Shown: positions 35,705 to 47,385, numbered from the stretch's first letter. The stretch is DNA of 64,000 bases from Epiperipatus broadwayi (GCA_028023455.1 JAQFVV010012416.1:915001-979000), one strand, 5' to 3'. Translations and numbers: made by a program. Notes: generated by a model not told the origin, from the sequence alone.

Positions 35705-35990
35705 ATTAAAGAGTATTTGAACTCAGACTTTCAAGATTTCTTCAGTTATCCACTCCGTGTTATATAACTGTCACACATAACCATATGCATGTGAAAATAT
35801 ATAAATGATCTCCAATATATATATATTTCGTGCTGAGCACTCATCAGTTAGCCCATTCCACACACATATATAATCAGTGCTCAGTTTATATTAAAATAGC
35901 AAATCTTCACACTTTAATGGGAAGACTTCAATCCTCTCCACCCTCCAGCTCTTCATCCATCCATACCAATAGAAATGGATGATGGTATTG
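35705..35990 (-). repeat. Family A repeat, left arm of inverted pair, hammerhead core intact
   Basis: Full family A unit on the minus strand, with tail GTCTGAGTTCAAATACTC at the left end and body to about 35990. It is the mirror of 36000-36350 with only about 20 bp between them, giving a near-perfect palindrome of about 290-bp arms. An 11-12 nt deletion has removed the outer stem I strand (ATGATCTGGAC) in this copy. Confidence 0.88.
35812..35851 (-). ncRNA. Hammerhead ribozyme, type I, family A (core intact, short stem I)
   Basis: On the minus strand: CTAA pairs with TTGG (plus-strand 35812-35815) as stem I. The core CTGATGA is at 35841-35847. Stem II is GTGC/GCAC closing a 3-nt loop, the only family A copy here with a Watson-Crick first pair (G-C). 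GAAA is at 35826-35829. An AT repeat replaces the usual ATACATAT stem III. All invariant core bases are present. Confidence 0.7.
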
Positions 35991-35999
35991 AAATCAACA

Positions 36000-36350
36000 A
36001 GGGTTTGAGCATTCCATCATCAGATTTTCAATGGTATGAATGGTTGAAGAGTTGGAGGATGGAGAAGACTGAAGTCTGTCCATTAACGATTTGTTATCTT
36101 AATATAAACTGAGCACTGATTATATATGTATGTGGGAAGTGATGATCTGGACAAACTGATGAGTGCTGGTTCAAAACAAAATACATATATTGGGGATCAT
36201 TTATTTTTTTCACATGTGTGTGGTCATGCGTGTCAGTTATATAAGATGGAGTGAATAGCTGAAGAAAGCTTGAAAAATCTGAGTTCAAATCCCCTTTAAT
36301 TACATCTTTAAGTTTGGTATTTATAATAGTATTGATTTATTTTTTAAAAA
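36000..36350 (+). repeat. Family A repeat, right arm of inverted pair, hammerhead broken
   Basis: Plus-strand unit with body, ribozyme region and tRNA-like tail (TCTGAGTTCAAATCCCC at about 36277-36293). CTGATGA is kept at 36156-36162, but the second half of stem II and GAAA have become CAAAACAAAA, which destroys the ribozyme. Confidence 0.88.
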
Positions 36351-36559
36351 AAGAATCTGAATTAAAATAAGACAAATCCAAAGTTTTGTGATCAAATAAA
36401 TGCTTTACTGATTATATATAAATAACATAAAAAAATAGAATAATTATTCACTTAGGAAATCACATGATTTCAATCACCAGCAAATTATTAATATATATAT
36501 ACATCATAGTGATAGTTTGTTTTCATATTTGATAATAACTGTAGTATATATAATGCAAA

Positions 36560-37430
36560 GAATGTGATGTGATGTGATGCACTGTGACTTTTTAAACGAA
36601 GTCAAGAATCTCTCAACAACTATGCCCAGAGAAACCTGTTAGCCACTTTACCTTCCACCCCCCTCACACTCTAAGTTTTCCATATTCTGCTCCATCCCAT
36701 TTTCACAACATAATCTTTGTCAACTCTATGGCTTTTATATCTAAATCTCCCTTATCTTTTCCCAAACCCAGCATAAAAACCAATAATCCACTTTCTGTAT
36801 AATCACTTTTTTCATATTTATTCTTTCATAACTTCATTATTTGTACCCTTTCTGTTTTCAAGCATTTACATTCAGTTAACAAATGCCTAATATTTTCTAT
36901 TCCTTCCTTACACAATTTACAGACTAAATCACCCATATTTTTCCATTTATATGTATATTCTCTTGTTACTAAAGATCCCGTTTGAGCATTAAATAATCAA
37001 CTACTTTCCTTACTATTATCATATATTAACTCACACCTAATGTTCTGTTTACTTCTATATATATTTAAACTCTTTTTACTCTCCATGCTAGTTCTCCATC
37101 TCTCTAACTCCCTATTCTTTATTAATGAATCTATTCTTTTATCCCATTCCTTACCACTATAACTTTCAACAATCCTCCTAACACAATGATCCCATCTTTT
37201 GTACAAATATACTGATATAAATTCTTTATCCAAATCTTTTGCATATTGCATTACCTTTCTCCCCCGCCTTGTTGCCTGCCCTGTACTTGTAACCCAATTA
37301 AATACTATTTTGGCTATTCTTTTATTATCCATAAACTGCAATCTACTAAACATTTTCATTTTACTTTTTGCATCTCTCATATAAAAACTTTATCCTCTTG
37401 CAGAGCCATCTATTGCAAACTTGTGTAATC
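36560..37430 (-). pseudogene. LINE C-terminal fragment with zinc-knuckle motif
   Basis: Minus-strand frame 36997-37380 plus its continuation past a stop encodes LQFMDNKRIAKIVFNWV, QAGFV-free helical sequence, then RAQTGSL-like (NAQTGSLVTREYTYKWKN) and a C-x2-C-x8-H-x4-C knuckle (CKLCKEGIENIRHLLTEC). This is typical of the region after the RT in I/Jockey-type LINEs (zinc-binding RT C-terminus). The 3' end has a (ATCAC)n-like tail at 36562-36584. No RT is present, so it is a 5'-truncated dead copy. The exact clade is uncertain. Confidence 0.75.
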
Positions 37431-37439
37431 AATAGCCAC

Positions 37440-38250
37440 CAAATGGTATAGTATTGAATAAATTTATAAATGGAACTAATATATGTATATTTCTAGCAGC
37501 TATCTTTTATTTCTTTTTACTATTCAAATAACAACCTGAAATAAAAAATTATAATGTTTTGAACTTGAACCAACTTGTTTGCATATTTATATAGATCTAA
37601 TATCAGAGCAGTTTCTATAATATATAGATATATTAAAAAACTCAGTTTTATACCAACGATATCTTTCATCCTTCGGCTGGTAGCTATTCATTACATAAGT
37701 TTATAGATGATGTTTCTAGAGTAGGATAAAGATCATGAGTAAGTATTGTCATATCATACATAACATTGTTTTTCATAGATAAAGAGTAGAAGGGGCCTAA
37801 ACTTGTATAAAACTGACGTCTAACTGACGTCTATATAATATATAGATAATGACCTGATTTCATACCTATCTGGCATCTATTATATATATAAATTTGAAAG
37901 TTGTTTGCAATTTAATAATTCAATAAATATTGAACTATTCTTGATGATTCTTGCACTATTTCCTTTATTTTTATTTTGGAGAATTACATAGACTATCGAT
38001 ATTTGTTTTGTTTACTTAATAGTAAAAAAAATGGTAATTTTATGCTAATGCATGCAAAATCACAGATACAGAATTTGACAGTTCATACTAGCAATGACCT
38101 CTAGGAATTTTTTTCATGATATCAAAGTGACATTTTTTAGCAAATTCAAAAATTATCAATATATTATTTCACTGAGAAAAAAATGCATATTAAAAAGACT
38201 GGGAAATATTTGTGTAGTTATTTAGTAACAAATAAACAAATCTTCAAATA
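37440..38250. other. AT-rich DNA, nothing recognised
   Basis: Contains a local duplication of AACTGACGTCTA near 37812-37831. No gene supported. Confidence 0.45.
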
Positions 38251-38259
38251 TATATAATG

Positions 38260-38480
38260 AACATGCTAATAGCTCTAAACAAGCTTTTCCAATAAATGCC
38301 ACAAAAGAAAGCATTTAAAATTTCTATCTAGAACTATTTTTATTCCCAAACAGGTTTCAAGCTGATGGCTATCATCAGTAAGACACGAGAATATTCAGAT
38401 ACTAGATTTAAAACACTGACTTAAGCTCAGCATTTATCTAATACTTAACTATTAATTATTACACTTGTAATACACGTTTA
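38260..38480 (-). repeat. Family B-like repeat, left arm of an inverted pair, hammerhead intact
   Basis: Same subfamily as 28.2-28.6 kb: AATGAACATGCTAATAGCTC at the outer end, a TAAATGCCACAA block and the ribozyme at 38344-38383. The inverted partner is at about 38640-38895. Confidence 0.75.
38344..38383 (-). ncRNA. Hammerhead ribozyme, type I, family B variant (core intact)
   Basis: On the minus strand: stem I TCTTA with TGGGA (two G-U pairs), core CTGATGA (38372-38378), stem II AGC/GCT with a 5-nt loop, GAAA (38355-38358), stem III AC/GT around CT, H17 = U. The core is complete, but stem I and stem III are weak. Confidence 0.65.
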
Positions 38481-38639
38481 TTAAATTGTCACATGATGTA
38501 TGATTTGATTTTTTTTTACTATTGTAATTTGGCTTTCGAGGCTTTGGTGATGTTATATTGCTAAGGCTATAAATATATGGTGTACATGAAGTTTGTTCAG
38601 GCCCATATAGCTATTTAAGTTAGATAGTTGGATTTGAAG

Positions 38640-38895
38640 ACATATAGATGTCTGAAATTTTCAGATTTTCTACTTAGTAGTTAAGTATTAGGTAAATGCT
38701 GTGCTTGAGCTGGTATCATAGATCTAGTGTCTGATTATCATAGTGCCTCACTGAGGATATCCAGTAGCTTGATAGAGATCGTAAATGCTTTCTCTAGCAG
38801 CATTTATTGAAAAAGCTTGTTTAGAGCTATTAGTATGCTCATTATATTATATTTGTAGTACAAGCTTATTAAATTAAGTCACATGATGTATGACT
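38640..38895 (+). repeat. Family B-like repeat, right arm of inverted pair, hammerhead broken
   Basis: Mirror of 38260-38480. The ribozyme region reads CTGAGGA (permitted at N7), but GAAA is now GATA and stem II is disturbed. Confidence 0.7.
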
Positions 38896-38899
38896 CGAT

Positions 38900-39840
38900 T
38901 TTTTTGCTATTATATATATATATATATAAGGCTAATAAAGATATATTTGAAGAATTATTTAAAATATTTTATAGGACAATTTTTAATATTTTTTAAAATA
39001 ATTTATAAATCACTTAATAAAAGATTGTTAATTTATTATGCCCATTGCTATTATTTTTAAAAGTAAGTAATTTAGAAAAACTGCATCCAAAATATTGATC
39101 ATCTATGTGGAAATATGTTAAAGAAATTACATACAAAAAATGATCATCAGAATAGGTGTTGTAGTATGATTCAAATATTTCAATAAGGATTAAAGGATTT
39201 ATGGGTAACAACCAGTATAAATACTAAAGCTCTAAAACAAATAAAAAAATTTAAATGGTGTAAATTACTAATAATTCTTTATTATTTATCTATGATCTTT
39301 TAGTTAATTTATATATATATATATATATAAGTTTGTTTGTTACTTAATAACTCAACAAATATTGCACCAATCTTTATGAATCTTACATGACTTTCTTTCT
39401 CTGTTTTTGGAGAATTGCAAAGGCTTTGGGTTTCCGCTTTATATTACTTAATTATTTTAAAAAATTGGGCACTTTTCTACTAATGCAAATGAAGCTATGG
39501 GAATACCTAGTATAATTTTAAAAGTGAGTTGGTTTGGAATCAAAACTTTTTTTCCAGACTATTAATTTGAGTGATATATAAAACAAAAATAATAACTACT
39601 GTAAATACTGAGAAAGGCAAAAGTCAGAAACCAAACTGGAATATTAATGTCATATCACTATATCTTCTGGTGTTTATTGATTACTCACAGCTTACAGTAG
39701 ATAGCTCTAGAAGAGGGGAAGAGATTGACTCTTGGAAGCATATGAGAAAAATCGTGTGATACTATTATTACAATACAAGATCTTAAAAAAATTATCAAGA
39801 TTAGCTATTATATTTTATATACATAAATCAATAATAACTT
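38900..39840. other. AT-rich DNA with TA microsatellites
   Basis: (TA)n tracts at about 38912-38928 and 39311-39329. No gene supported. The frame at 39571-39759 is without family signature. Confidence 0.5.
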
Positions 39841-39844
39841 AATA

Positions 39845-40605
39845 CATATGTTAATATGTCTGCTGGAGTGTTTTATTCTTTTATTTCTCTGTTTGGTTCA
39901 GTGTACTTTTGGTGCACTCACCATAATCCTGGATGTATTATTTTGTTTGGTTTGTTAATTTTATAATATCTATTTATTATCCTTAATATGTTAATGACCT
40001 AAATTGCATATTCAGCCAGTTAGATAATTAGATGCTATAACATATCAAAAATGGCAGATAAAATAAAGAACATTTGTAAACAAAAGTACATCAACTTCCA
40101 TACATCAGTTATCCTTAACAGACTGATCAGCAATAAGAAAGATAAACTACAAAAAGAGGAAACCCTACAAATAGTCTATGAGATTCAGTGCAACAGCCCA
40201 GGATTCACAACAGTATATTATAGAGAATCACAGGCACATCACTACAAGAATAGTGCAGCACAAGTATGTATACAAACAAGCTATAGAAAATTCAAATTAT
40301 AAATATGTGTGTTCTTAGAACATGAAAAGTAACATGAACACAGCTTTGATTTGCAAAACATCAAACTAGTGTCCTTAAAATATGATGACGGGGAAAAAAA
40401 ATAAAGGAGGTTTGGTATCAAACCAGAATATGTTAATTAGCTCATTTGCATATTCAAAATAATAAATAGATACTACAGAAGTAGCAAACTGGATAAAATG
40501 ATGCAGTATGATTATGATGCTTGACACAAAAAGTGCATTAAGTCAAATAGAGAAATAACCGAGGAAGAATAAAATATTTTACCCAATATACTAACATATA
40601 TATGC
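39845..40605 (+). mobile_element. Inverted-repeat PLE fragment 3 (GIY-YIG between degenerate arms)
   Basis: The left arm (about 39845-40010) and right arm (about 40430-40600) are diverged inverted copies. The complement of the left arm gives AATAAATAGATATTATAAAA and AGAGAAATAAAAGAATAAAA, matching AATAAATAGATACTACAGAA and AGAGAAATAACCGAGGAAGA of the right arm. They flank a worn PLE GIY-YIG frame. Third instance of the same layout, more decayed than those at 14.9 and 21.3 kb. Confidence 0.65.
40051..40302 (+). pseudogene. Penelope-like GIY-YIG endonuclease fragment
   Basis: The 83-codon frame contains NKKDKLQKEETLQIVYEIQC then TTVYYRESQAHHYKNSAAQ, matching the first GIY-YIG strand (VYEI), the Cys, and Y-Y-x-E-S (G lost), with a shifted helix after it. 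The N-terminal part (SVILNRLISNKKDKL) matches the linker of the 15.3-kb fragment in position. Clearly inactive. Confidence 0.75.
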
Positions 40606-40734
40606 TAAGTTATTACAGACAAAGAATGAAGTTGAAATAAAAATTTACAAGTTTTAATGCTTTTCCTCCATGGCAATAAAAATATGGCATTTATCCAACT
40701 TTTCCACTTTAATTTGCTTTTCTTTAAGTGATAT

Positions 40735-40925
40735 TAAAACAGGCAAAAACTCTCTATATGTATTGCCACTCAGTGCAAGCCAGAGTAATCAATGGATGCC
40801 AGAAGGCTTGTGCATAAAATTCTCATCTAGTGCATACTCATCCAATATCCCCAGACTAGTTTCTGGCTTGTGGCCTTTGTCAGTGAGGAGTCTTGGATCT
40901 GAGAGCACTGCACCTAGATCTTAGG
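40735..40925 (-). repeat. Family B repeat with mutated hammerhead
   Basis: Contains AGGCAAAAACTCTCTATATG, then GAGTAATCAATGGATGCC and the ribozyme strand at about 40849-40888. The core is CTGACAA (G8 changed to A). ACTAGT, GUC and stem I are intact. Confidence 0.85.
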
Positions 40926-41890
40926 ATCTCTTTAAATAAAATATACTTACTCTTAAATCTATTATATCTAAACATTTACTATAATAGCACTATTATTCTT
41001 TGTACATTTCATTAATTATCTACAAAAATATATTTTTTGACAATTTAACACTTATGATTATCCATTCATCATACTTTTCTTAGCAAGACATTGCAAACTT
41101 TATACTAAAAAGATTATGGAAATTTATTCTATATATCAAGTTTCTATTTAAAATGGCTATTCTTTTTAATTTATCTCGGTGCAATGACTCCAGTATGTGT
41201 TTGATTGAAACTAGGCCACTGAGAATTTTAGTCAAATGATAATACTCATTTATCACTGCTACTACTTGTTGTTGCTTACATTCTTATAATTTATACTAGT
41301 ATTTTAGAGTTACATCATTATTAATAAGGCCAAATTATTGCAATGTTCCCTCAATCATTTATTACAATCATAAAGTGACATATGAAAGATTTCTGGATTG
41401 AAAAGTCAATCAATAATTTCTAGTGTTCAATATTAGATGTACTCCCAAGCAACAAAGTATTTGATTATTTTGGTATCTGTAGTTTATACACAGTGATAGA
41501 GTGATGGAGTTGAGGGTAGAAGGTCCCTGGTTCAAACTCAATCTGTCATTTAAACATTTTATCTAATTGTAGTTCTTCATTACCCAATATTTCTTGAATA
41601 TTGCATATCAATTTGAATACAATCAAAATTTTTATACAAAAGTATTAGAAGAATAGAAATTAGGAAGATTAGAACATTAAATGTTAGAATATTAAGGACA
41701 CCAGTTAAAAAAAGGGGCTGAAAAAAATGATTGAAGAGAAAGTGTGACATTTTTATTCCAAAGATAATAATATAATAATGAAGTAGCTATTGTTGTCATC
41801 ATCTTTTTTTTCTTCCTCTGTGGGGTCTAAAAAAATGATTGAAACGAAAGTGTGATATTTTTATTCTGATAATAATAAAATAATCTAATA
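40926..41890. other. AT-rich DNA with a possible tRNA-like segment
   Basis: 41490-41560 (plus) has ACACAGTGATAGAGTGATGG (box A-like) and CCCTGGTTCAAACTCAATC (box B-like), possibly a worn SINE head. The rest is anonymous. Two imperfect copies of AAAAATGATTGAA(A/G)(C/A)GAAAGTGTG lie at about 41724 and 41831. Confidence 0.4.
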
Positions 41891-41894
41891 GATA

Positions 41895-42057
41895 TTCTCA
41901 TCATCATCTTCCTCCTCTTCCTGTTCTTCTTCTTCCTTTGTCGTCCTCCTTTTATTCTTTTTCCTCTCTTCTCCTTTCTCCTCTTCTATTTTCCTCCTCT
42001 TCTTCATTTTCCTCTTCTTCTTCATCTTCCCTTTCATCTCCTTCCTCTTCTATTATT
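41895..42057. repeat. Polypyrimidine tract (CTT/CCT-rich)
   Basis: About 160 bp in which nearly every base is C or T on the plus strand, with TCTTCCTCC-type units. Frames across it (Ser-rich plus, Glu-rich minus) are products of the repeat. Such tracts can form triplex DNA. Confidence 0.9.
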
Positions 42058-42417
42058 AACATGACCAGCATTGAGTCTGAGGTATCTACTATTATTTGGC
42101 TTTTGTGGCTTCTCAAAGGAATATTTATTATTATGATGCTAGAGTCCATCTATCTGGTTGCTTGTTATTCTTTCCCTTTTTATCATCCATTTATCTGAGC
42201 ATTATATATTTTTAATAAATTAGACTGTGTGATCAAAAAAAATAATTTCAGCAAGTTAGTTCATTTGAAGTAAAAAATCAAGTCTAACCTAATTATGTCT
42301 CCCCTGAATGTTTGTCTGATGTTTGTTATGATGATATTCTATTTATAAATATATATTAGACTATTTCCATTATTTAGCTGCTTTTGATTTTAAAAATAAG
42401 AAAATCAAAAGGGCTTT

Positions 42418-42784
<367 letters not shown>

Positions 42785-43153
42785 GAAAATTATACATACT
42801 ATTGCCTTTGACAGCTGTTTAGAGTTTTAATTTAAACTATTCATGAATGGACGGATTCAATCATTGTGATATTATCAATTGTCAGGATAAAAAGCACTTT
42901 AAAAAAGAGAGAAAAAATGAATATTCATACACTATATTGACATAAGTCAGGCTAACAATACCTAATGGACAGAGAAAATATGAATCACATCATAGACTGA
43001 CATTGGTTAGGCCAGGAATGGGGAATCTTTTTCCTAACAAGGGCCATTTGGATATTTATAGTATTATTTGTAGGCCATACAAAATTATTGATTTAAAAAT
43101 TAGCTTGCTATATTTGATCATACCTTAAATTAATTTACCCTTAATCATTAGGT

Positions 43154-43287
43154 ATTAACCAATCTTTTTTTTTTCCATGTGTCATAGCATCGGCTGGGAA
43201 GTGAACCCACTAACCTGGGACAACTGCTTGTAAGGCGACTGTGCTGATCACTCGACCACCAATGCTTGACTATTACCCAATCTTTTT
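43154..43287 (-). mobile_element. Short tRNA-derived SINE with 16-bp TSD
   Basis: The minus-strand body about 43170-43271 carries GGTGGTCGAGTGATCAGCAC, GCCTTACAAGCAG and CATGG plus A-run. The target duplications ATTAACCAATCTTTTT (43154-43169) and ATTACCCAATCTTTTT (43272-43287) differ at one base. Confidence 0.9.
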
Positions 43288-43844
43288 AGCTGGCAGATCA
43301 ATTTCAAACTTACTCTTTTTAAATGAGGGCCATCATTTTTTTTTTTTGCTAATTAACAATAAAGTAATATTGTTATTATTAATAACAATTTTTCCAACTT
43401 GCCTCGTAATTATTCTTTGTGACGTCTTTATATTTTTGAATTTCTTTTTTATGTTTTAGACATTAATTCTACAGAAACTACGATGCAATCATTTACAAAC
43501 ACTTCTTCAGAAAATGGTTTCACTGCTCTTTTTTTTTTTTTTTTTTTAAATAATGTAATTTGCCTTCACAAAATTTTTTGACTTGTTTGGACTTTTTATG
43601 AGACTTATCAGTCAATCAATAAAGCTCCTTTTCAGGTTTTCTATTTTAATATTTCTCTCTTTGTGTAATCAGAAAGTTTAGCTAAATAGTAACCTTTTAA
43701 TATTATGTTCTATATTAACTGAATTACTTTTCAGACATATCAGGCATATCGATTTACTATTTCTTTGTATAAAAAAAGATATTTGTTGATCCATTTCTAT
43801 AGAAATGCACATTTTTTTATTAATTTTTTTATCTTAATAATTGT

Positions 43845-44130
43845 AATCATGCACAGAGGCAAAAACTCTCCTTACAGTAGCACCAATCAGTGCAAGCTAG
43901 AGTAATCAATGGATTAAGAAAGGTTTGTGCATAAAATCCCTATATAGTGCTTACTCATCCAAAATTCCCAGACTAGTTTCTAGCTTGTGGCTTTCATTGG
44001 TGAGGAGCCATGGATCTGAGAGCACTGCATCTAGATATTAGACCTGAATGATGCTACTGTATGGAGAGTTTTGCCTCTGCATAAAGAGCTTGTGTAGGCA
44101 TAAAGAATGGTAATCATGTGATGCTTAGGT
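43845..44130 (-). repeat. Family B repeat with mutated hammerhead and short terminal inversion
   Basis: Ribozyme strand at about 43967-44006 on minus; the core CTGATGA is now CCAATGA, while GAAA, ACTAGT and GUC remain. The ends (GCACAGAGGCAAAAACTCTC at 43852 and CTGTATGGAGAGTTTTGCCT at 44057) are inverted copies of each other. Confidence 0.8.
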
Positions 44131-45795
44131 ATAATCATCCTAATAAAATTTTAAAAAATGAAAAATAATAATAGTAAAACAAAGTAAAATTCTTATTTCA
44201 TTTTTGGGAATATAAAGTTAGTCTGTGAAAATGATTATAAAAACAAATAAAATGTCCTCAGCTTTGCAGATTAAATCTGTAGTCAAATAAACTACACAAT
44301 ATAGATAATTTCTTAAAATATTGTGCTTTCAAACTATTTTTAGTCAGTAAAAGATAACATTACCATAATATTTTAATCATTAAAGGAAGTAATTGAGACT
44401 TTTTAATCATGGAGTATAGATATAAAATAAACAAGCAAATATTCAGATATAAAATAAGTTAATTATTTATTTATAAACTACAATATTAAATTTTAAAAAA
44501 ATATTTTGAACTCAAATTAAATAAAAGAATATATAATTCATCAATATGGATGGAAATATGTCTCAAATATATTAAAATTTTTACAAATCTTCCTCATTCA
44601 ATTTATCATAAGTTAATACATTGTACAGGCTTAAACCTTCATTTGCATATGTAATGTATGCGAGATTCGAACTCAGACTTTCACACGACTCACTACTCTC
44701 AGTGCCATCTCATATTGTTGACTCACCTGATCACACACATGTTGAAAAGATAAATAAATTAATAAAAATAATGATAAAAAAATTTTGTACTCTCATTTTA
44801 ATGTTTTCTCTAAAATTTAAATCTTCAGTGCACCCAAAGGAAACCTTATTCTAAAAATTCTAATCACCTTGCAGAACGTATATTTTGGCAACAATATTCT
44901 ATCTTCAACTGTCTTGAATCATAACCAACAATTTATGTAAATTTAACACCACATTTAATTTTAATAAAGATAATCATACTATCTTGATGTTTTAAAGTGT
45001 ATGCATTCTTTCCATACAGTTTTTTGCAATTCAGCTAAACACTATGTCTAATCTGAAATTATTAGTTAAACCTTAATTAAGAAATTTTATATCAAAATAT
45101 GTAACTAATAGATTAACACAGTAAGATAATGTAAAGAAATATGGAGATATGTCACTTGTAGTCAGAATGAATGAATTATTTGTTATTCAATCATAATAAC
45201 ACATAAAAGACTCACCAACCATCTTACAGAATGTGCACTTTAAGATCATCTTTTCTTCAGCTGTCTTGAAGTGTAATCAGTAATCCATCTATTAAGATAA
45301 TGTTGTTTTTAAATCTTTAGAAATAAAAAGGAAAGTTAATATAGTACAGATGATATGGATTATATTGTTAGATATATGAAAAGAAAAAAAATAGATTTAA
45401 TAAAAGTCAGTTATTAAAAATAAATCTGTATGTGCAAACAAGAAATAATTGTAATGTTTAATTCTCCATCAGAAGAGATAAATGCAACAGATGAGTAAGA
45501 TAGAGATAATATTTGATTTGGGCTTTATTGATATTGTTTTCATGAGTTGTTATGGGCAGCTTATTTAAGGTAGGATGAAATTAATATTGAAAAAATATGT
45601 AATTTTTATCAGATTTCTTGATGATATAAACATGCTTTTTAGATAAAGAGTATAAACTAAACAATGCTAAATAGAACTGAAAAGTGAACAAGAAATTGAA
45701 AATAGATGGAAAAGATATAAAATGAAGAGTGAATACTTTGGTAGAAAGTTACAAAACAGATTAGTTTTTTTAAAACACAAGATCACCATTTACTA
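44131..45795. other. AT-rich DNA; family A tail fragment inside
   Basis: 44640-44745 on the minus strand is a family A tail piece (AAGTCTGAGTTCGAATCTCG, with AGTCAACAATATGAGATGGC). Nothing else was recognised. Confidence 0.5.
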
Positions 45796-45799
45796 TGCT

Positions 45800-45965
45800 T
45801 ACAAAAGCTATTACATGAGTAACCAACTCTGCATACGGAAGTGGTATCTAATGTGAGCCTTAATAATCAATGGATGCAAGATTTATGCACAAAATCTCTA
45901 CCTAATGCTTACTCAACCAACATCCCCAGACTAGTTTCTAGCTTTTAGTTTTCATCAGTGAGGAG
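45800..45965 (-). repeat. Family B repeat with intact hammerhead core
   Basis: Contains AATAATCAATGGATGCAAGA at 45863 and the ribozyme at 45924-45963. Confidence 0.82.
45924..45963 (-). ncRNA. Hammerhead ribozyme, type I, family B (core intact, GUC site)
   Basis: On the minus strand: stem I CCTCA with TGGGG (5 bp including one U-G), core CTGATGA (45952-45958), GAAA (45935-45938), stem III the perfect palindrome ACTAGT (45930-45935) with no loop, cleavage triplet GUC (H17 = C). Stem II has an A/C mismatch in this copy (AACT against AGCT), while related copies at 24.1 and 40.9 kb keep GGC/GCC. The family consensus thus has every element of a minimal PLE/retrozyme-type hammerhead. Confidence 0.75.
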
Positions 45966-46289
45966 AAGTTGTTTACTTGGTGATGAAAGAAGAAATAAAA
46001 ATTAAAAACGAAAACAGATTTGTGACCCACCAAAATTGGATTTAAAAAAAAAAATCGTTTCACATGAATTGCAGCATTATATGGAACAGATACTTAAAGC
46101 ATTAAAAAAATTAATACTTTTAAGATATGGACTTGATGACAGAAGAAGCAAAGCAAGTGAAATCTGCTTAAATCCAATTTTCCAGTTGTGGATAATGATG
46201 TTGAGGCTTGGCATAGCTAATGAAGGAAAAATCATTAAAATTGGTTTTGTGAGTCTTGTATTGTTATAGCTCATAATTCACATTGGTTT

Positions 46290-46465
46290 GTATCATCATC
46301 ATGTTTAATCATTATGATCCATTGCAATTCATCTTCACTGATCTACCAGCCTCTCTTCTCCACACCAACCCACCACACTTTCTTATTTCATAGATCCATC
46401 GCTCATGAGGTCTCTTTTTAGGTCATTTACAATATTTTGGAATCCAGCTTTAAAATAATATCTTG
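46290..46465 (-). pseudogene. RTE LINE 3' fragment
   Basis: Minus-strand 3' end beginning with the ATGATGATGATG-type tail at about 46290. It corresponds to the last ~50 codons of the intact RTE (RWIDEI-like, MWRREAKDR region). 5'-truncated and frameshifted. Confidence 0.75.
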
Positions 46466-46469
46466 TATC

Positions 46470-47385
46470 TCAGTTAAGTAATGATCAAACAGAAAGTGCT
46501 TAAATGCTAATGATAAAAAAAGATTATGTACTGAAAAAAATTAGAATGTACATATGCCTAAAATTAAAAGAATTATGAAACATATAATATTAGGGATTGT
46601 GCATAAAAACTAAAAGTACTAAGAAGTGAAAACTCAGTTTTGCTGGTAAGCAATAGCAGAAACAAACAGGTGTATTAAAATAGCAACATACAAGTCATAA
46701 GTTCAGAATTGTAACTCCACATGAATGATACGATAATTTGAGGCTCAATATATATCTTGAAAAAAAGTTATTAACATTTGATTATGACTGAAATAACTTC
46801 CTGAAGCATTATTTTTTTATGGGATTTTTTTGAATATTCAGTATTAAATAAAATAAAAAATAAAAAACTTCGAGTAGTTCACTGCATGTCTAATAATCTC
46901 TTGTAGAGGAACAGTGAAGATGAAAACACTACTCCCCAAGACTTGTTAGTTTCTGGATCATGAAGATTAAAGTAGTTTATCATTTTGTTAATCTTCTAAA
47001 TAAGATCAGATAAATATCCACTTACTAACTAATATTTCATGGGTCAACTGGAATGATTCTCACTGACCGTTTAAAAAAAAAAAAAAAAACTGAAACCTGA
47101 GAAAAAATTAAAGTTTTATTAAGAGTGGATTTGAACTTAGATATAATACCCTTAAAAATAATCAAATCATAATTACCCAGTTAGCTATGGATAATAAGTC
47201 TGTAATGGTCTGTTTCTAAAAATTGTCCAAATTCATAGTCTATGATGATTTGATTTTATTGCTATTTTAAAACACAATTTAAAAAATTAGACTCAGAATT
47301 AACAAATTGAAAGCTAAATCTAAGCAAGAATTTAACAAACATACTTTTTGAATACTAGTATAATGTATATACTCAATTTTAGATG
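46470..47385. other. AT-rich DNA; possible tRNA-like scrap
   Basis: At about 47125-47210 on the minus strand, AGTTCAAATCCACTC resembles box B, with TAGCTAACTGGGTAATTATG upstream. No other feature. Confidence 0.4.

Noticed and set aside
41938-42198. Ser-rich plus-strand frame and Glu-rich minus-strand frame
   Set aside because: Both arise from the polypyrimidine tract and have no start context or domain.
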